Below, piece by piece: positions 41,490 to 49,066 of a DNA stretch of 64,000 nt (positions within the stretch are counted from its first letter, which is position 1; each line of letters opens with the position of its first letter). Both the position numbers and the translations under genes were made by a program. Under the pieces are notes generated by a model. That model ran no database searches. It was not told the DNA's origin and saw only the letters and a program-made list of their open reading frames with translations. This DNA comes from Thiobius zoothamnicola. Its GTDB lineage: Bacteria; Pseudomonadota; Gammaproteobacteria; Chromatiales; Chromatiaceae. The DNA is taken from the NCBI GenBank assembly GCA_963678215.1, contig OY782758.1:2170001-2234000 (forward strand), read 5' to 3'.

Positions 41490-42032
41490 TTATTTGATCA
41501 GATTTAAAAACTCCTGACGCGTGTTTTGGTTGTCTTTAAAGGCACCTAGCATTATGGATGAAGTGGTCCATGTGTGTTGTTTTTGAACGCCGCGCATCAT
41601 CATGCAAAAATGCTGGGCTTCAATAATGACGCCAACGCCCCTCGCATCCGTCGCTTCTTGCATGGCTTCAGCAATTTGCTTGGTCATCTTTTCTTGAATT
41701 TGTAAGCGTCTGGCGAACATATCCACCACCCGGGCGACTTTGGACAGTCCCAGTACTTTTCCTTGTGGCAGATAACCGACATGAGCTTTACCGACAATAG
41801 GCAAGAGGTGGTGTTCGCATAGTGAGTAAAATTCGATATCTTTCACGATCACCATCTGATCGCTATCGGATTCAAAAACAGCGTTATTCACCACTTCATC
41901 CAGAGTTTCGGCGTAGCCTTTGGTGAGGAACTCCATGGCTTTCGCCGCGCGCTCCGGCGTTTTCAATAATCCTTCACGTTGTACGTCTTCGCCGAGGTTA
42001 GTGATGAGTTTTGCATAAAGTTCGTGATTTTC
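41490..42032 (-). CDS. folE: GTP cyclohydrolase I
   Basis: Converts GTP to dihydroneopterin triphosphate, the entry to folate and pterins. The zinc and catalytic residues are visible in YSLCEHHLLPIVGKAHVGYLP (Cys and two His) and HFCMMMRGVQK (Cys). The GTG start at 42032 is preferred: AAAGG lies seven bases upstream, and the conserved domain (VENHELYAKLI) begins there, giving 180 residues. The frame is open to an ATG at 42185, which would add 51 residues that look unlike the family and have no ribosome site; a longer product is thus possible. It is transcribed away from iscR. Confidence 0.9.
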   Translation of the reverse strand, partial: ENHELYAKLITNLGEDVQREGLLKTPERAAKAMEFLTKGYAETLDEVVNNAVFESDSDQMVIVKDIEFYSLCEHHLLPIVGKAHVGYLPQGKVLGLSKVARVVDMFARRLQIQEKMTKQIAEAMQEATDARGVGVIIEAQHFCMMMRGVQKQHTWTTSSIMLGAFKDNQNTRQEFLNLIK

Positions 42033-42403
42033 CACGGAATAACCTTTAATTAAGTTTTTGCCTGTAATGCCCGGATTTTCATTCTTGGGTGGGATGATGC
42101 ATCCTGTAATGGCTCTTGGGGCGTTATGCTGATTTGGATGTTGGTTATCAGCCTGGCGTGGGTCAAGGGGTATTTTGTCAATCATGAGTTGGGATAGAAT
42201 GCTTCCCCACCGGAAGCTAGGATATGCAATGTATTGCCTGACTAAAAGGGTAAAGATTTTAGGGAAGAAGATGGCGCTTGGGGTGCAATATTCGTCTTAG
42301 ATGGTTGAGGGTTTGAAGTTGAGTCATAGAGAGTCGAACGCTTTATGGGGCGTCCAGCGAATTCGTCGTCATGCGCGTTGAAGTTTCCTTGTTTTTTAAA
42401 GAC

Positions 42404-42431
42404 TTGATTGCTTAAATCCAGGTTGTATATT
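42404..42431 (+). promoter_or_regulatory. Candidate sigma-70 promoter of iscR
   Basis: TTGATT (42404-42409) and TATATT (42426-42431) are 16 bases apart in the 437-base gap between folE and iscR. I found no convincing IscR type 1 or type 2 operator in the gap, and no other gene. The folE promoter must lie in the left part of this gap. Confidence 0.4.
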
Positions 42432-42469
42432 CAAATCCATACTTGCAACTGACTGATAGGTTACATCAC

Positions 42470-42943
42470 TTGAAACTTACCACCAGAGGTCGTTACGCCG
42501 TCACCGCCATGTTGGATTTGGCGATACATCAAGCTGAAGGTCCTATCACCTTGGCTGATATTTCCCGGCGTCAAGGGATTTCGCTGTCTTACCTTGAGCA
42601 GTTGTTCGCCCGTTTGCGTAAACAGAGTCTGGTGCTCAGCGTGCGGGGGCCGGGTGGTGGTTATTCATTGCGACATAAAGCGTCGGATATTTCTGTTTCC
42701 CAGGTGATTTCCGCTGTTGATGAGAATGTGGATACGACCAAATGTGGCGGCGCACATAATTGTCAGGATAATGAACAATGCCTGACGCATGACTTATGGC
42801 ATGAACTCAGCAATAAAATTCGTGAATACCTGGGGCAAGTCAGTTTGCAGGATTTGATCGATAAGCGTGATTTGCGACGGATTACGGAGCATCAGGAATC
42901 GCGTGCGCCATCTGTTCCGGCTAATTCATTATCTGTGCATTAA
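42470..42943 (+). CDS. iscR: IscR-type Rrf2-family iron-sulfur regulator
   Basis: A 157-residue Rrf2 repressor/activator that senses the [2Fe-2S] state. The winged helix reads RGRYAVTAMLDLAIH...ADISRRQGISLSYLEQLFARLRK, then the wing SVRGPGGGYSL. The cluster cysteines sit in TKCGGAHNCQDNEQCLTH (three Cys plus the His ligand), as in IscR. Start TTG 42470 gives MKLTTRGRYAV, the family N-terminus; an in-frame TTG at 42443 would add nine residues. The iscSUA genes that normally follow are missing; trmB follows instead, 24 bases on. It may therefore be a relocated iscR or a second Rrf2 regulator. Confidence 0.87.
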   Translation: MKLTTRGRYAVTAMLDLAIHQAEGPITLADISRRQGISLSYLEQLFARLRKQSLVLSVRGPGGGYSLRHKASDISVSQVISAVDENVDTTKCGGAHNCQDNEQCLTHDLWHELSNKIREYLGQVSLQDLIDKRDLRRITEHQESRAPSVPANSLSVH

Positions 42944-42967
42944 GCCAGCATTCTCTGAACGGCACCG

Positions 42968-43648
42968 ATGATGAATCGTCGAATATTACGCAGTTATGTT
43001 TTGCGTCAGGGACGGCTCACCAAAGGTCAACAGCGTGGGTTGGATGACTATTGGGCCCGGTTTGGGTTGCCCTATCAGGAGCAGCCGCTCAATTTATTCA
43101 CCGTATTTGAGAATCATCATCCGGTTTATATAGAGATTGGTTGTGGTAACGGTGAAGCGCTGGTGACCATGGCGCGGCGGCATCCAGAGAGAAATTATAT
43201 TGGGGTTGAGGTGCATACGCCGGGGGTTGGGCATTTGCTGCTTAAGCTGGCGGAGCATGGGTTGACGAATGTGCGTGTCTGTCAACATGACGCCATGGAA
43301 GTGTTGGAAACCATGGTGCCGGATGCGGGGCTGGCTGGCGTTTATTTGTTTTTTCCTGATCCATGGCGTAAAAAACGTCATCATAAAAGACGTATTGTGC
43401 AATCGGCGTTGATCGAGTTATTGGCGCGTAAAATTCATGCGGATGGTTTTTTTCATGCCGCTACTGATTGGCAGGATTATGCCGGGCATATGCTGGAAGT
43501 GTTGGATGGTTGTCCGGGATTATTTCGCAATGCAGCGGCTGAGGGAGGTTATGCGCCGCGTCCGGCGGAGCGTCCGCTTACCAAGTTTGAACAGCGCGGT
43601 CAACGTTTAGGTCATCCTATCTCGGACATTATCTTTATTCGCCGTTGA
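42968..43648 (+). CDS. trmB: tRNA (guanine-N7-)-methyltransferase
   Basis: Methylates G46 in tRNA variable loops. The 226 residues match the family. Signatures: IEIGCGNGEALVTMA (SAM-binding motif I), NYIGVEVHTPGVG, VYLFFPDPWRKKRHHKRR, and the C-terminal PLTKFEQRGQRLGHPISDI. Two adjacent ATG codons at 42968 and 42971 are possible starts. It probably shares a transcript with iscR. Confidence 0.96.
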   Translation: MMNRRILRSYVLRQGRLTKGQQRGLDDYWARFGLPYQEQPLNLFTVFENHHPVYIEIGCGNGEALVTMARRHPERNYIGVEVHTPGVGHLLLKLAEHGLTNVRVCQHDAMEVLETMVPDAGLAGVYLFFPDPWRKKRHHKRRIVQSALIELLARKIHADGFFHAATDWQDYAGHMLEVLDGCPGLFRNAAAEGGYAPRPAERPLTKFEQRGQRLGHPISDIIFIRR

Positions 43649-43733
43649 TTTTGGGGTGATTGAATGATGCTCTGTGATTCTTGTTTTTAATTGCTAGAAT
43701 CCAGCTTGGTTTTCCAATTGCGGCAATACTTTG

Positions 43734-45935
43734 GTGAGCATTTTCCACGATTTGCGAGGGTTTCTCCGACTTGCGTTTATTGGCGGGAGTCTGTCTCTGT
43801 CAGCTTGTACTGATAGTCAATGGAACAATCCTTATCCGGCAGGCGAAACCGAACAGTCGGTGCTTTACGGCTCTTTCAGTGAGCGCCCTAAACATCTTGA
43901 TCCGGCGCGTTCATACAGTGCAAATGAGTGGGCCTTTATTTCACAGATTTATGAGCCGCCGCTGCAATATCACTTTCTCAAACGCCCTTATGAGCTGACT
44001 CCGTTAACGGCGGCTGCGATGCCAACCATGCAGTATCTGGATATTGCTGGCGACCCGTTACCAGAACATGCTGATCGGCAAACCATTGCTTTCACGGAAT
44101 ATCGGGTTGAGCTGAAGCCCGGAATACAATACCAACCTCATCCCGCCTTTACCCGTCAACCTGATGGAACGCCGGTTTATTGGCCGTTGACCCAGAAAGA
44201 CTTGGCCAACCGTTTTGATTTGGCTGATTTTGCACAAACCGGTACGCGTGAGTTAGTTGCCGACGATTATCTTTATCAAATCAAGCGGTTGGCGTTTACG
44301 CCGAACCATTCACCAGTGAGTGGCCTGATGTCCGAGCATATTGTCGGGTTTGCTGACTTCGCTGAGCGCGCTGCTGATCAATATCAGCAAAACAAGGCAG
44401 CGGGAAAGTCATGGACTGATCTCAGACACATTCCCATGGAGGGCTTGCGGCGTATTGACCGATATAGCTTCAGCATTCGCATCAAGCGCATTTATCCGCA
44501 GTTTACTTATTGGCTGGCGATGAACTTTTTTGCGCCGATGCCTTGGGAGGCGGAACGTTTTTATGCGCAGCCCGGTATGGCGGAGAAGAACCTGAATTTG
44601 CATTGGTATCCGGTTGGTTCGGGGCCTTTTATGTTGACCGAGAATAATCCGAATTTGCGCATGGTGCTGGCGCGTAATCCGAATTTTCATGGTGAAGCTT
44701 ATCCGGTCGATGGTACGGATGATGTTGCGCTTTTAAAAGACGCTGGTAAACCGATGCCTTTTATCGATAAAGCGATTTACAGTTTGGAAAAAGAGGCCAT
44801 TCCGCGTTGGAACAAGTTTTTGCAGGGATATTATGATAATTCCGGTATTGCCTCGGATAGTTTTGATGAAGCGATACAGTTTGATGCGGAGGGCGACGCC
44901 GAGTTGACCGAGAGTTTGCGGAATCAACAGATCCGACTGAATACGGCGGTTGAAACCTCCATTTTTTATACCGGGTTTAATATGGTCGATCCGGTGGTGG
45001 GCGGCAAACCGGATGATCCGGCTGATCAGGCACGCGCCCGAAAATTGCGTCAGGCCATCGCCATTGCGGTGGATTGGGAGGAGTACATTTCCATTTTTCG
45101 TAATGGTCGCGGAGCTGCTGCGCATAGTCCTCTGCCTCCTGGTATCTTCGGGCATTTATCTGGCAAAGCTGGCATGAATCCGGTGGTTTATGAGTGGCGT
45201 AAAGGCCAAGCCCGGCGACGCCCAATCCGTGTCGCCAAGCAGTTACTGGCGGAAGCGGGTTATCCAGGTGGTCGGGATCCGGCGACCGGTGGGCCATTGA
45301 TTCTGTACTACGATACATTGGCATCCGGCCCCGGGAGCAAGTCCATGCTGCAATGGTATGCTCATCAGTTTGAGAAATTGGGTATTCAATTGGTGGTGCG
45401 CACAACGGATTACAATCGTTTCCAGGACAAAATGCTACAAGGGACTGCGCAAATCTTTAGTTGGGGATGGAATGCGGACTACCCGGATCCTGAGAATTTT
45501 ATGTTCTTGTTGTATGGCCCGAATGGCAAGGTTGCGCATCGTGGTGAGAATGCAGTCAATTTCCAGCATGCGGGATTTGATCGTCTATTTGAGCAAATGA
45601 AAGACCTGCCGAACAATGCAGAGCGTCAACAAATTATTCATCAAATGGTGAAAATTCTACGCGTCGAATCTCCCTGGTTGTTTGGTTTTTATCCCAAGGC
45701 ATTCAGTCTGCATCATGCTTGGTATCACAATGCCTTACCGCATTTGATGGCGAATAACACGTTGAAGTACAAGCGCATTGATGGCGCAATGCGCGCCGAG
45801 CGGCAGCATGCCTGGAATCAGCCTGTATTGTGGCCCATTGGCGCGTTGTTTCTTGTCCTATTGCTTTTGATGCTGCCTGCGATTCGCCATTACCGGGCGC
45901 GTGAGCAATGTAAGGCGACCTTGGATAAAGTTTAA
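43734..45935 (+). CDS. Family 5 solute-binding lipoprotein with a C-terminal membrane helix
   Basis: About 733 residues, much larger than typical OppA-like proteins (about 540). A short signal with lipobox LSLSAC (Cys about 26) suggests membrane attachment. The body is a family 5 extracellular solute-binding domain: GSFSERPKHLDPARSYSANEW, GSGPFMLTENNP, RQAIAIAVDWEEYI and SWGWNADYPDPENFMFLLYG. A single membrane helix, VLWPIGALFLVLLLLMLPAI, lies near the C-terminus. This double anchoring is odd for a binding protein. No ABC permease or ATPase genes follow; the T6SS cluster does. The substrate is probably a peptide by family. The start (GTG 43734 or TTG 43731) is uncertain. Confidence 0.8.
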   Translation: MSIFHDLRGFLRLAFIGGSLSLSACTDSQWNNPYPAGETEQSVLYGSFSERPKHLDPARSYSANEWAFISQIYEPPLQYHFLKRPYELTPLTAAAMPTMQYLDIAGDPLPEHADRQTIAFTEYRVELKPGIQYQPHPAFTRQPDGTPVYWPLTQKDLANRFDLADFAQTGTRELVADDYLYQIKRLAFTPNHSPVSGLMSEHIVGFADFAERAADQYQQNKAAGKSWTDLRHIPMEGLRRIDRYSFSIRIKRIYPQFTYWLAMNFFAPMPWEAERFYAQPGMAEKNLNLHWYPVGSGPFMLTENNPNLRMVLARNPNFHGEAYPVDGTDDVALLKDAGKPMPFIDKAIYSLEKEAIPRWNKFLQGYYDNSGIASDSFDEAIQFDAEGDAELTESLRNQQIRLNTAVETSIFYTGFNMVDPVVGGKPDDPADQARARKLRQAIAIAVDWEEYISIFRNGRGAAAHSPLPPGIFGHLSGKAGMNPVVYEWRKGQARRRPIRVAKQLLAEAGYPGGRDPATGGPLILYYDTLASGPGSKSMLQWYAHQFEKLGIQLVVRTTDYNRFQDKMLQGTAQIFSWGWNADYPDPENFMFLLYGPNGKVAHRGENAVNFQHAGFDRLFEQMKDLPNNAERQQIIHQMVKILRVESPWLFGFYPKAFSLHHAWYHNALPHLMANNTLKYKRIDGAMRAERQHAWNQPVLWPIGALFLVLLLLMLPAIRHYRAREQCKATLDKV

Positions 45936-46068
45936 AGCGGGTGTTATGAGCTTGGGCTGTTCAAATCTCATGAATCATCGGTTTTTGTGCGTATTGATTG
46001 CTGATTTGAAAATGGCAATGAATTTTTATTGGCACAAGAATTAGAATTTAATGGAATATTAAATATTC

Positions 46069-46090
46069 ATCCTTAACCATGGTTAAGGAT
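46069..46090. promoter_or_regulatory. Perfect 22-bp palindrome, candidate activator-binding site
   Basis: The half-site ATCCTTAACCA is followed directly by its exact reverse complement. The centre is near 46079.5, about 120 bases upstream of the predicted sigma-54 transcript start, the normal place for an enhancer site. It lies in the 394-base gap between the binding-protein gene and tssB. A long palindrome followed by AT-rich sequence without a T run is not a good terminator. Confidence 0.55.
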
Positions 46091-46173
46091 TCTATCATGG
46101 CAGTTCTGTTAATAAAAATGTCATGTAAAAAGTCATGAGTTTTGGTGGATTTCTCATTGAAAGGTCATGTTAT

Positions 46174-46190
46174 TTGGCATACAGTTAGCG
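46174..46190 (+). promoter_or_regulatory. Sigma-54-like promoter of the T6SS cluster
   Basis: TTGGCAT-ACAGT-TAGCG has the invariant GG (46176-46177) and GC (46188-46189) exactly ten bases apart. Against TTGGCAC-N5-TTGCA it differs at three positions of the two boxes. Transcription would start near 46201, about 130 bases before tssB. A sigma-54 activator is encoded near the end of the cluster. Confidence 0.5.
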
Positions 46191-46329
46191 CGGTTTATAA
46201 GAGAACGTAACAGCGTGTTTCAACAAAGCTGGCAGTTTAGAAAATTTTAGATGATTGTCGCCATGCTTGGGTGATGCGCGTTTTAGTCCTTATCTATTAC
46301 TTTCAGAGCAAATTGAGGAGAGTACTGAG

Positions 46330-46866
46330 ATGGCAAAAGATGGATCCGTTGCGCCTAAAGAGCGTATTAACATTAAATATGTTCCAGCTACTGGGGATCA
46401 ACAGGCCGAAATTGAATTACCCCTTCGTCTTATGGTTGTGGGTGATTTCAAGGGGCAGGGTGAAGAAGCTGCGCTGGAAGATCGTCGTGCCGTGCGCATT
46501 GATAAAACAACGTTTAATTCCGTCATGCAGGAGGCTGACCTTAAGCTCAACCTGACCGTTGATGATCATTTGACGGATAATGCGGATGATGATGCGACTT
46601 TACCTGTCGAGCTTAAATTTGCGTCGTTGCAAGATTTTTCTCCCGATAACGTCGCCGCTAATGTGCCCGAACTCAACAAATTATTAGAGTTGCGTGAGGC
46701 ATTGGTTGCTTTGAAAGGGCCTTTGGGTAACGTGCCCGCTTTCCGGACCAAGCTCCAGGAATTGTTAGATGATGATCAGGCGCGTGAAAAACTGGCCAGT
46801 GAATTGGATTTGGTTTTGCCGGATGGTGATGATAAGCCGGATGGCGATAAAGAAGATGGTGAATAA
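46330..46866 (+). CDS. tssB: T6SS contractile sheath small subunit
   Basis: TssB (VipA/ImpB) forms, with TssC, the contractile sheath that drives the needle. The product is 178 residues from ATG 46330, which has GAGGAG upstream. N-terminal SVAPKERINIKYVPATG is the standard start, and LPLRLMVVGDFKG and DLKLNLTVDDHLT follow. The C-terminal tail is acidic (DLVLPDGDDKPDGDKEDGE). It is the first gene of the cluster. Confidence 0.95.
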   Translation: MAKDGSVAPKERINIKYVPATGDQQAEIELPLRLMVVGDFKGQGEEAALEDRRAVRIDKTTFNSVMQEADLKLNLTVDDHLTDNADDDATLPVELKFASLQDFSPDNVAANVPELNKLLELREALVALKGPLGNVPAFRTKLQELLDDDQAREKLASELDLVLPDGDDKPDGDKEDGE

Positions 46867-46942
46867 CTTCATCCGCCAATTTCATATCGCTTGATTCAAG
46901 CGCCACAGTTGAACGTAATTTAACGATTTCGAGGAGTAAATC

Positions 46943-48421
46943 ATGGAAGCCACTGAAGAAGTAGCTGCGCCAGAAAGTCAATCCAATCTGGGTTTGTTGG
47001 AAGAAATCATGGCCCAGACGCGGATTGGCCGCGAAGAAGAAAGAGAATACGCCATCGCTGAGAAAGGCGTAACGGAATTCATCGCTGAAATGCTGAAAAC
47101 GGACAGTCGTGAAGAGCCTGTCAATAAGCGTTTAGTGGACAGAATGATCGCTGAGGTCGATAAGAAGCTGAGTAATCAGGTTGACGCCATCTTGCACCAC
47201 CCAGAGGTGCAGAAGCTGGAATCATCCTGGAGCGGCCTGAAGTTGTTAATTGATCGTACGGATTTCCGGGAAAATATTAAAATTGAAATCCTGCATGTCA
47301 CCAAAACAGAATTGATAGATGATTTCGAGTTCTCACCCGAAGTTGTCCAGAGTGGCTTGTATAAGCAGGTTTATTCCTCCGGATATGGTCAATTTGGTGG
47401 CGAACCAGTGGGCGCTATCATTGGCAATTACACTTTCGGTCCCTCATCGCCAGATATCAAGTTGCTGAACAATGTTGCGGCGGTCAGCGCGATGGCGCAT
47501 GCGCCTTTCATTTCGGCGGCGGGACATGAGTTCTTCAATGTAGACAGCTATATCGAACTCCCCAACCTGAATGATGTGAAGGATATTTTTGAAAGTCCGC
47601 GTTTCACGAAATGGCGTGGCCTGCGTGAGAACGAGGATGCCCGTTATCTGGGTTTGACGATGCCGCGTTTCTTGCTGCGTACACCGTATGATCCGGTTGA
47701 GAATCCGATTCGTAATTTTGATTACACGGAGAATGTGACCGATGATCATGAAAGCTATTTGTGGGGAAACACGGCTTTCCTGATGGCGACCCGCTTGACC
47801 GACAGTTTCGCCAAATACCGCTGGTGCCCGAATATTATCGGCCCGCTGAGCGGCGGCGCGATTGAAGATTTACCCGTTCACCTGTATGAGTCCATGGGTG
47901 AGCTACAAGCCAAAATTCCAACGGAAATATTGATCACGGATAGAAAGGAATTTGAAATTTCCGAAGAGGGCTTTATTCCACTGACTATGCGCAAGGATAG
48001 CGATAACGCCGCATTCTTCTCGGCGAATTCGACTCAGTTGCCCAAAATGTTCCCAAAAACGAAAGAAGGCCAGGAAGCCCAGACCAACTATAAGTTGGGA
48101 ACGCAATTGCCTTACATGTTCATCATCAATCGTCTGGCGCACTACATCAAAGTGCTCCAGCGTGAACAGATCGGCAGTTGGAAGGAGCGTCAGGATTTGG
48201 AGCGCGAACTCAATGTCTGGATCAAGCAATACATTGCGGACCAGGAAAACCCACCTGCGGATGTCAGAAGCCGCCGTCCACTGCGCGCTGCGAAGATTGA
48301 AGTCATGGATGTCGAGGGCGATCCAGGTTGGTATCAGGTTTCGCTGGCGGTGCGTCCACACTTTAAATATATGGGTGCTAATTTCGAGCTTTCTCTGGTT
48401 GGCAAACTGGATCAGGCTTGA
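46943..48421 (+). CDS. tssC: T6SS contractile sheath large subunit
   Basis: TssC (VipB/ImpC), 492 residues, full length. It co-assembles with TssB. Conserved segments are VDKKLSNQVDAILHHPEVQKLE, ESSWSGLKLLIDRTDF, GNYTFGPSSPDIKLL, PRFLLRTPYD and the C-terminal ADVRSRRPLRAAKIEVMDVEGDPGWY. GAGGAG precedes the ATG. The spacing of 76 bases after tssB is normal. Confidence 0.97.
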   Translation: MEATEEVAAPESQSNLGLLEEIMAQTRIGREEEREYAIAEKGVTEFIAEMLKTDSREEPVNKRLVDRMIAEVDKKLSNQVDAILHHPEVQKLESSWSGLKLLIDRTDFRENIKIEILHVTKTELIDDFEFSPEVVQSGLYKQVYSSGYGQFGGEPVGAIIGNYTFGPSSPDIKLLNNVAAVSAMAHAPFISAAGHEFFNVDSYIELPNLNDVKDIFESPRFTKWRGLRENEDARYLGLTMPRFLLRTPYDPVENPIRNFDYTENVTDDHESYLWGNTAFLMATRLTDSFAKYRWCPNIIGPLSGGAIEDLPVHLYESMGELQAKIPTEILITDRKEFEISEEGFIPLTMRKDSDNAAFFSANSTQLPKMFPKTKEGQEAQTNYKLGTQLPYMFIINRLAHYIKVLQREQIGSWKERQDLERELNVWIKQYIADQENPPADVRSRRPLRAAKIEVMDVEGDPGWYQVSLAVRPHFKYMGANFELSLVGKLDQA

Positions 48422-48435
48422 TGTGACGATTCTGC

Positions 48436-48864
48436 ATGATTGATGGAGAATCCGTCGGTTTGTTTGGGCGTCTTAAAGCGACGTCCAAACAATTGCGCCG
48501 TAAGCCACGGGGTGAGAAAAGGGTGGCTGAGCAGGTTACTGCAATCAAGCAGCAAATCCGGGTTTTGCTGAATTCGCGTAAGGGTTCGTCGGCCAGTACG
48601 CCTGAATTTGGGTTGGCGGATTTTAACGATGCGGCGATTGGCTCATCTGATATGGTTTCCACGATTGTTGAGGATGTTCGCCATGCGATCGCGCGTTATG
48701 AACCGCGGTTGGTGGTTGAGCATATTCAATGCGCGCCAAATCAGGATTTGCCGTTGGTGCTTGATTTCCATATTACCGGCCATATTCTGGCTGAAGATGC
48801 CGCGCAAAAGGTTGAGATTGATATGGTGTTAAATGGATTTGACCGTCGTTACACTGTGCTTTAG
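48436..48864 (+). CDS. tssE: T6SS baseplate wedge protein (gp25-like)
   Basis: A 142-residue TssE, the gp25-like baseplate component that anchors the sheath. The features are an N-terminal GLFGRL...KPRGEK lead, IKQQIRVLLNSRKGSSASTPEFGLADFND, and IARYEPRLV. It follows tssC by 14 bases. The gap of 202 bases after it is the longest inside the cluster. Confidence 0.93.
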   Translation: MIDGESVGLFGRLKATSKQLRRKPRGEKRVAEQVTAIKQQIRVLLNSRKGSSASTPEFGLADFNDAAIGSSDMVSTIVEDVRHAIARYEPRLVVEHIQCAPNQDLPLVLDFHITGHILAEDAAQKVEIDMVLNGFDRRYTVL

Positions 48865-49066
48865 CCGCTTATCGATAATCATTAAGAGGATTATTTTGCT
48901 AAGTCGCTTTTGAGTCAGCGAAGTATTTTTTGCGCCAGAGATAGGGCGATTCCCTGGAGGCGATTTCAGCAGCTTAGGATCAAGCTGCTTATCAATGTTG
49001 TATGGCCTGCCGCACTCATGGTGGGCGACCCATAAATTGTGAGTGGCTTGGCTACAGGGGTATTGA
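48865..49066 (+). other. Structured gap between tssE and tssF
   Basis: Two hairpins can be drawn here: CGCC...GGCG around an inner AGGG-CGATT-CCCT (about 48930-48965), and AGCAGCTT-AGGATC-AAGCTGCT (48967-48988). Neither has a T run. No open frame is supported. It may mark mRNA processing or attenuation in the operon; no promoter was clear. Confidence 0.35.

Noticed and set aside
42033..42185. N-terminal extension of FolE from ATG 42185
   Set aside because: The extra 51 residues do not resemble the family and lack a ribosome site, whereas GTG 42032 has AAAGG; kept only as an alternative start.
46029..46045. First sigma-54-like site (TTGGCAC at 46029)
   Set aside because: The -24 box is perfect, but GC is not at the required distance (AG there), so it was set aside in favour of 46174-46190.
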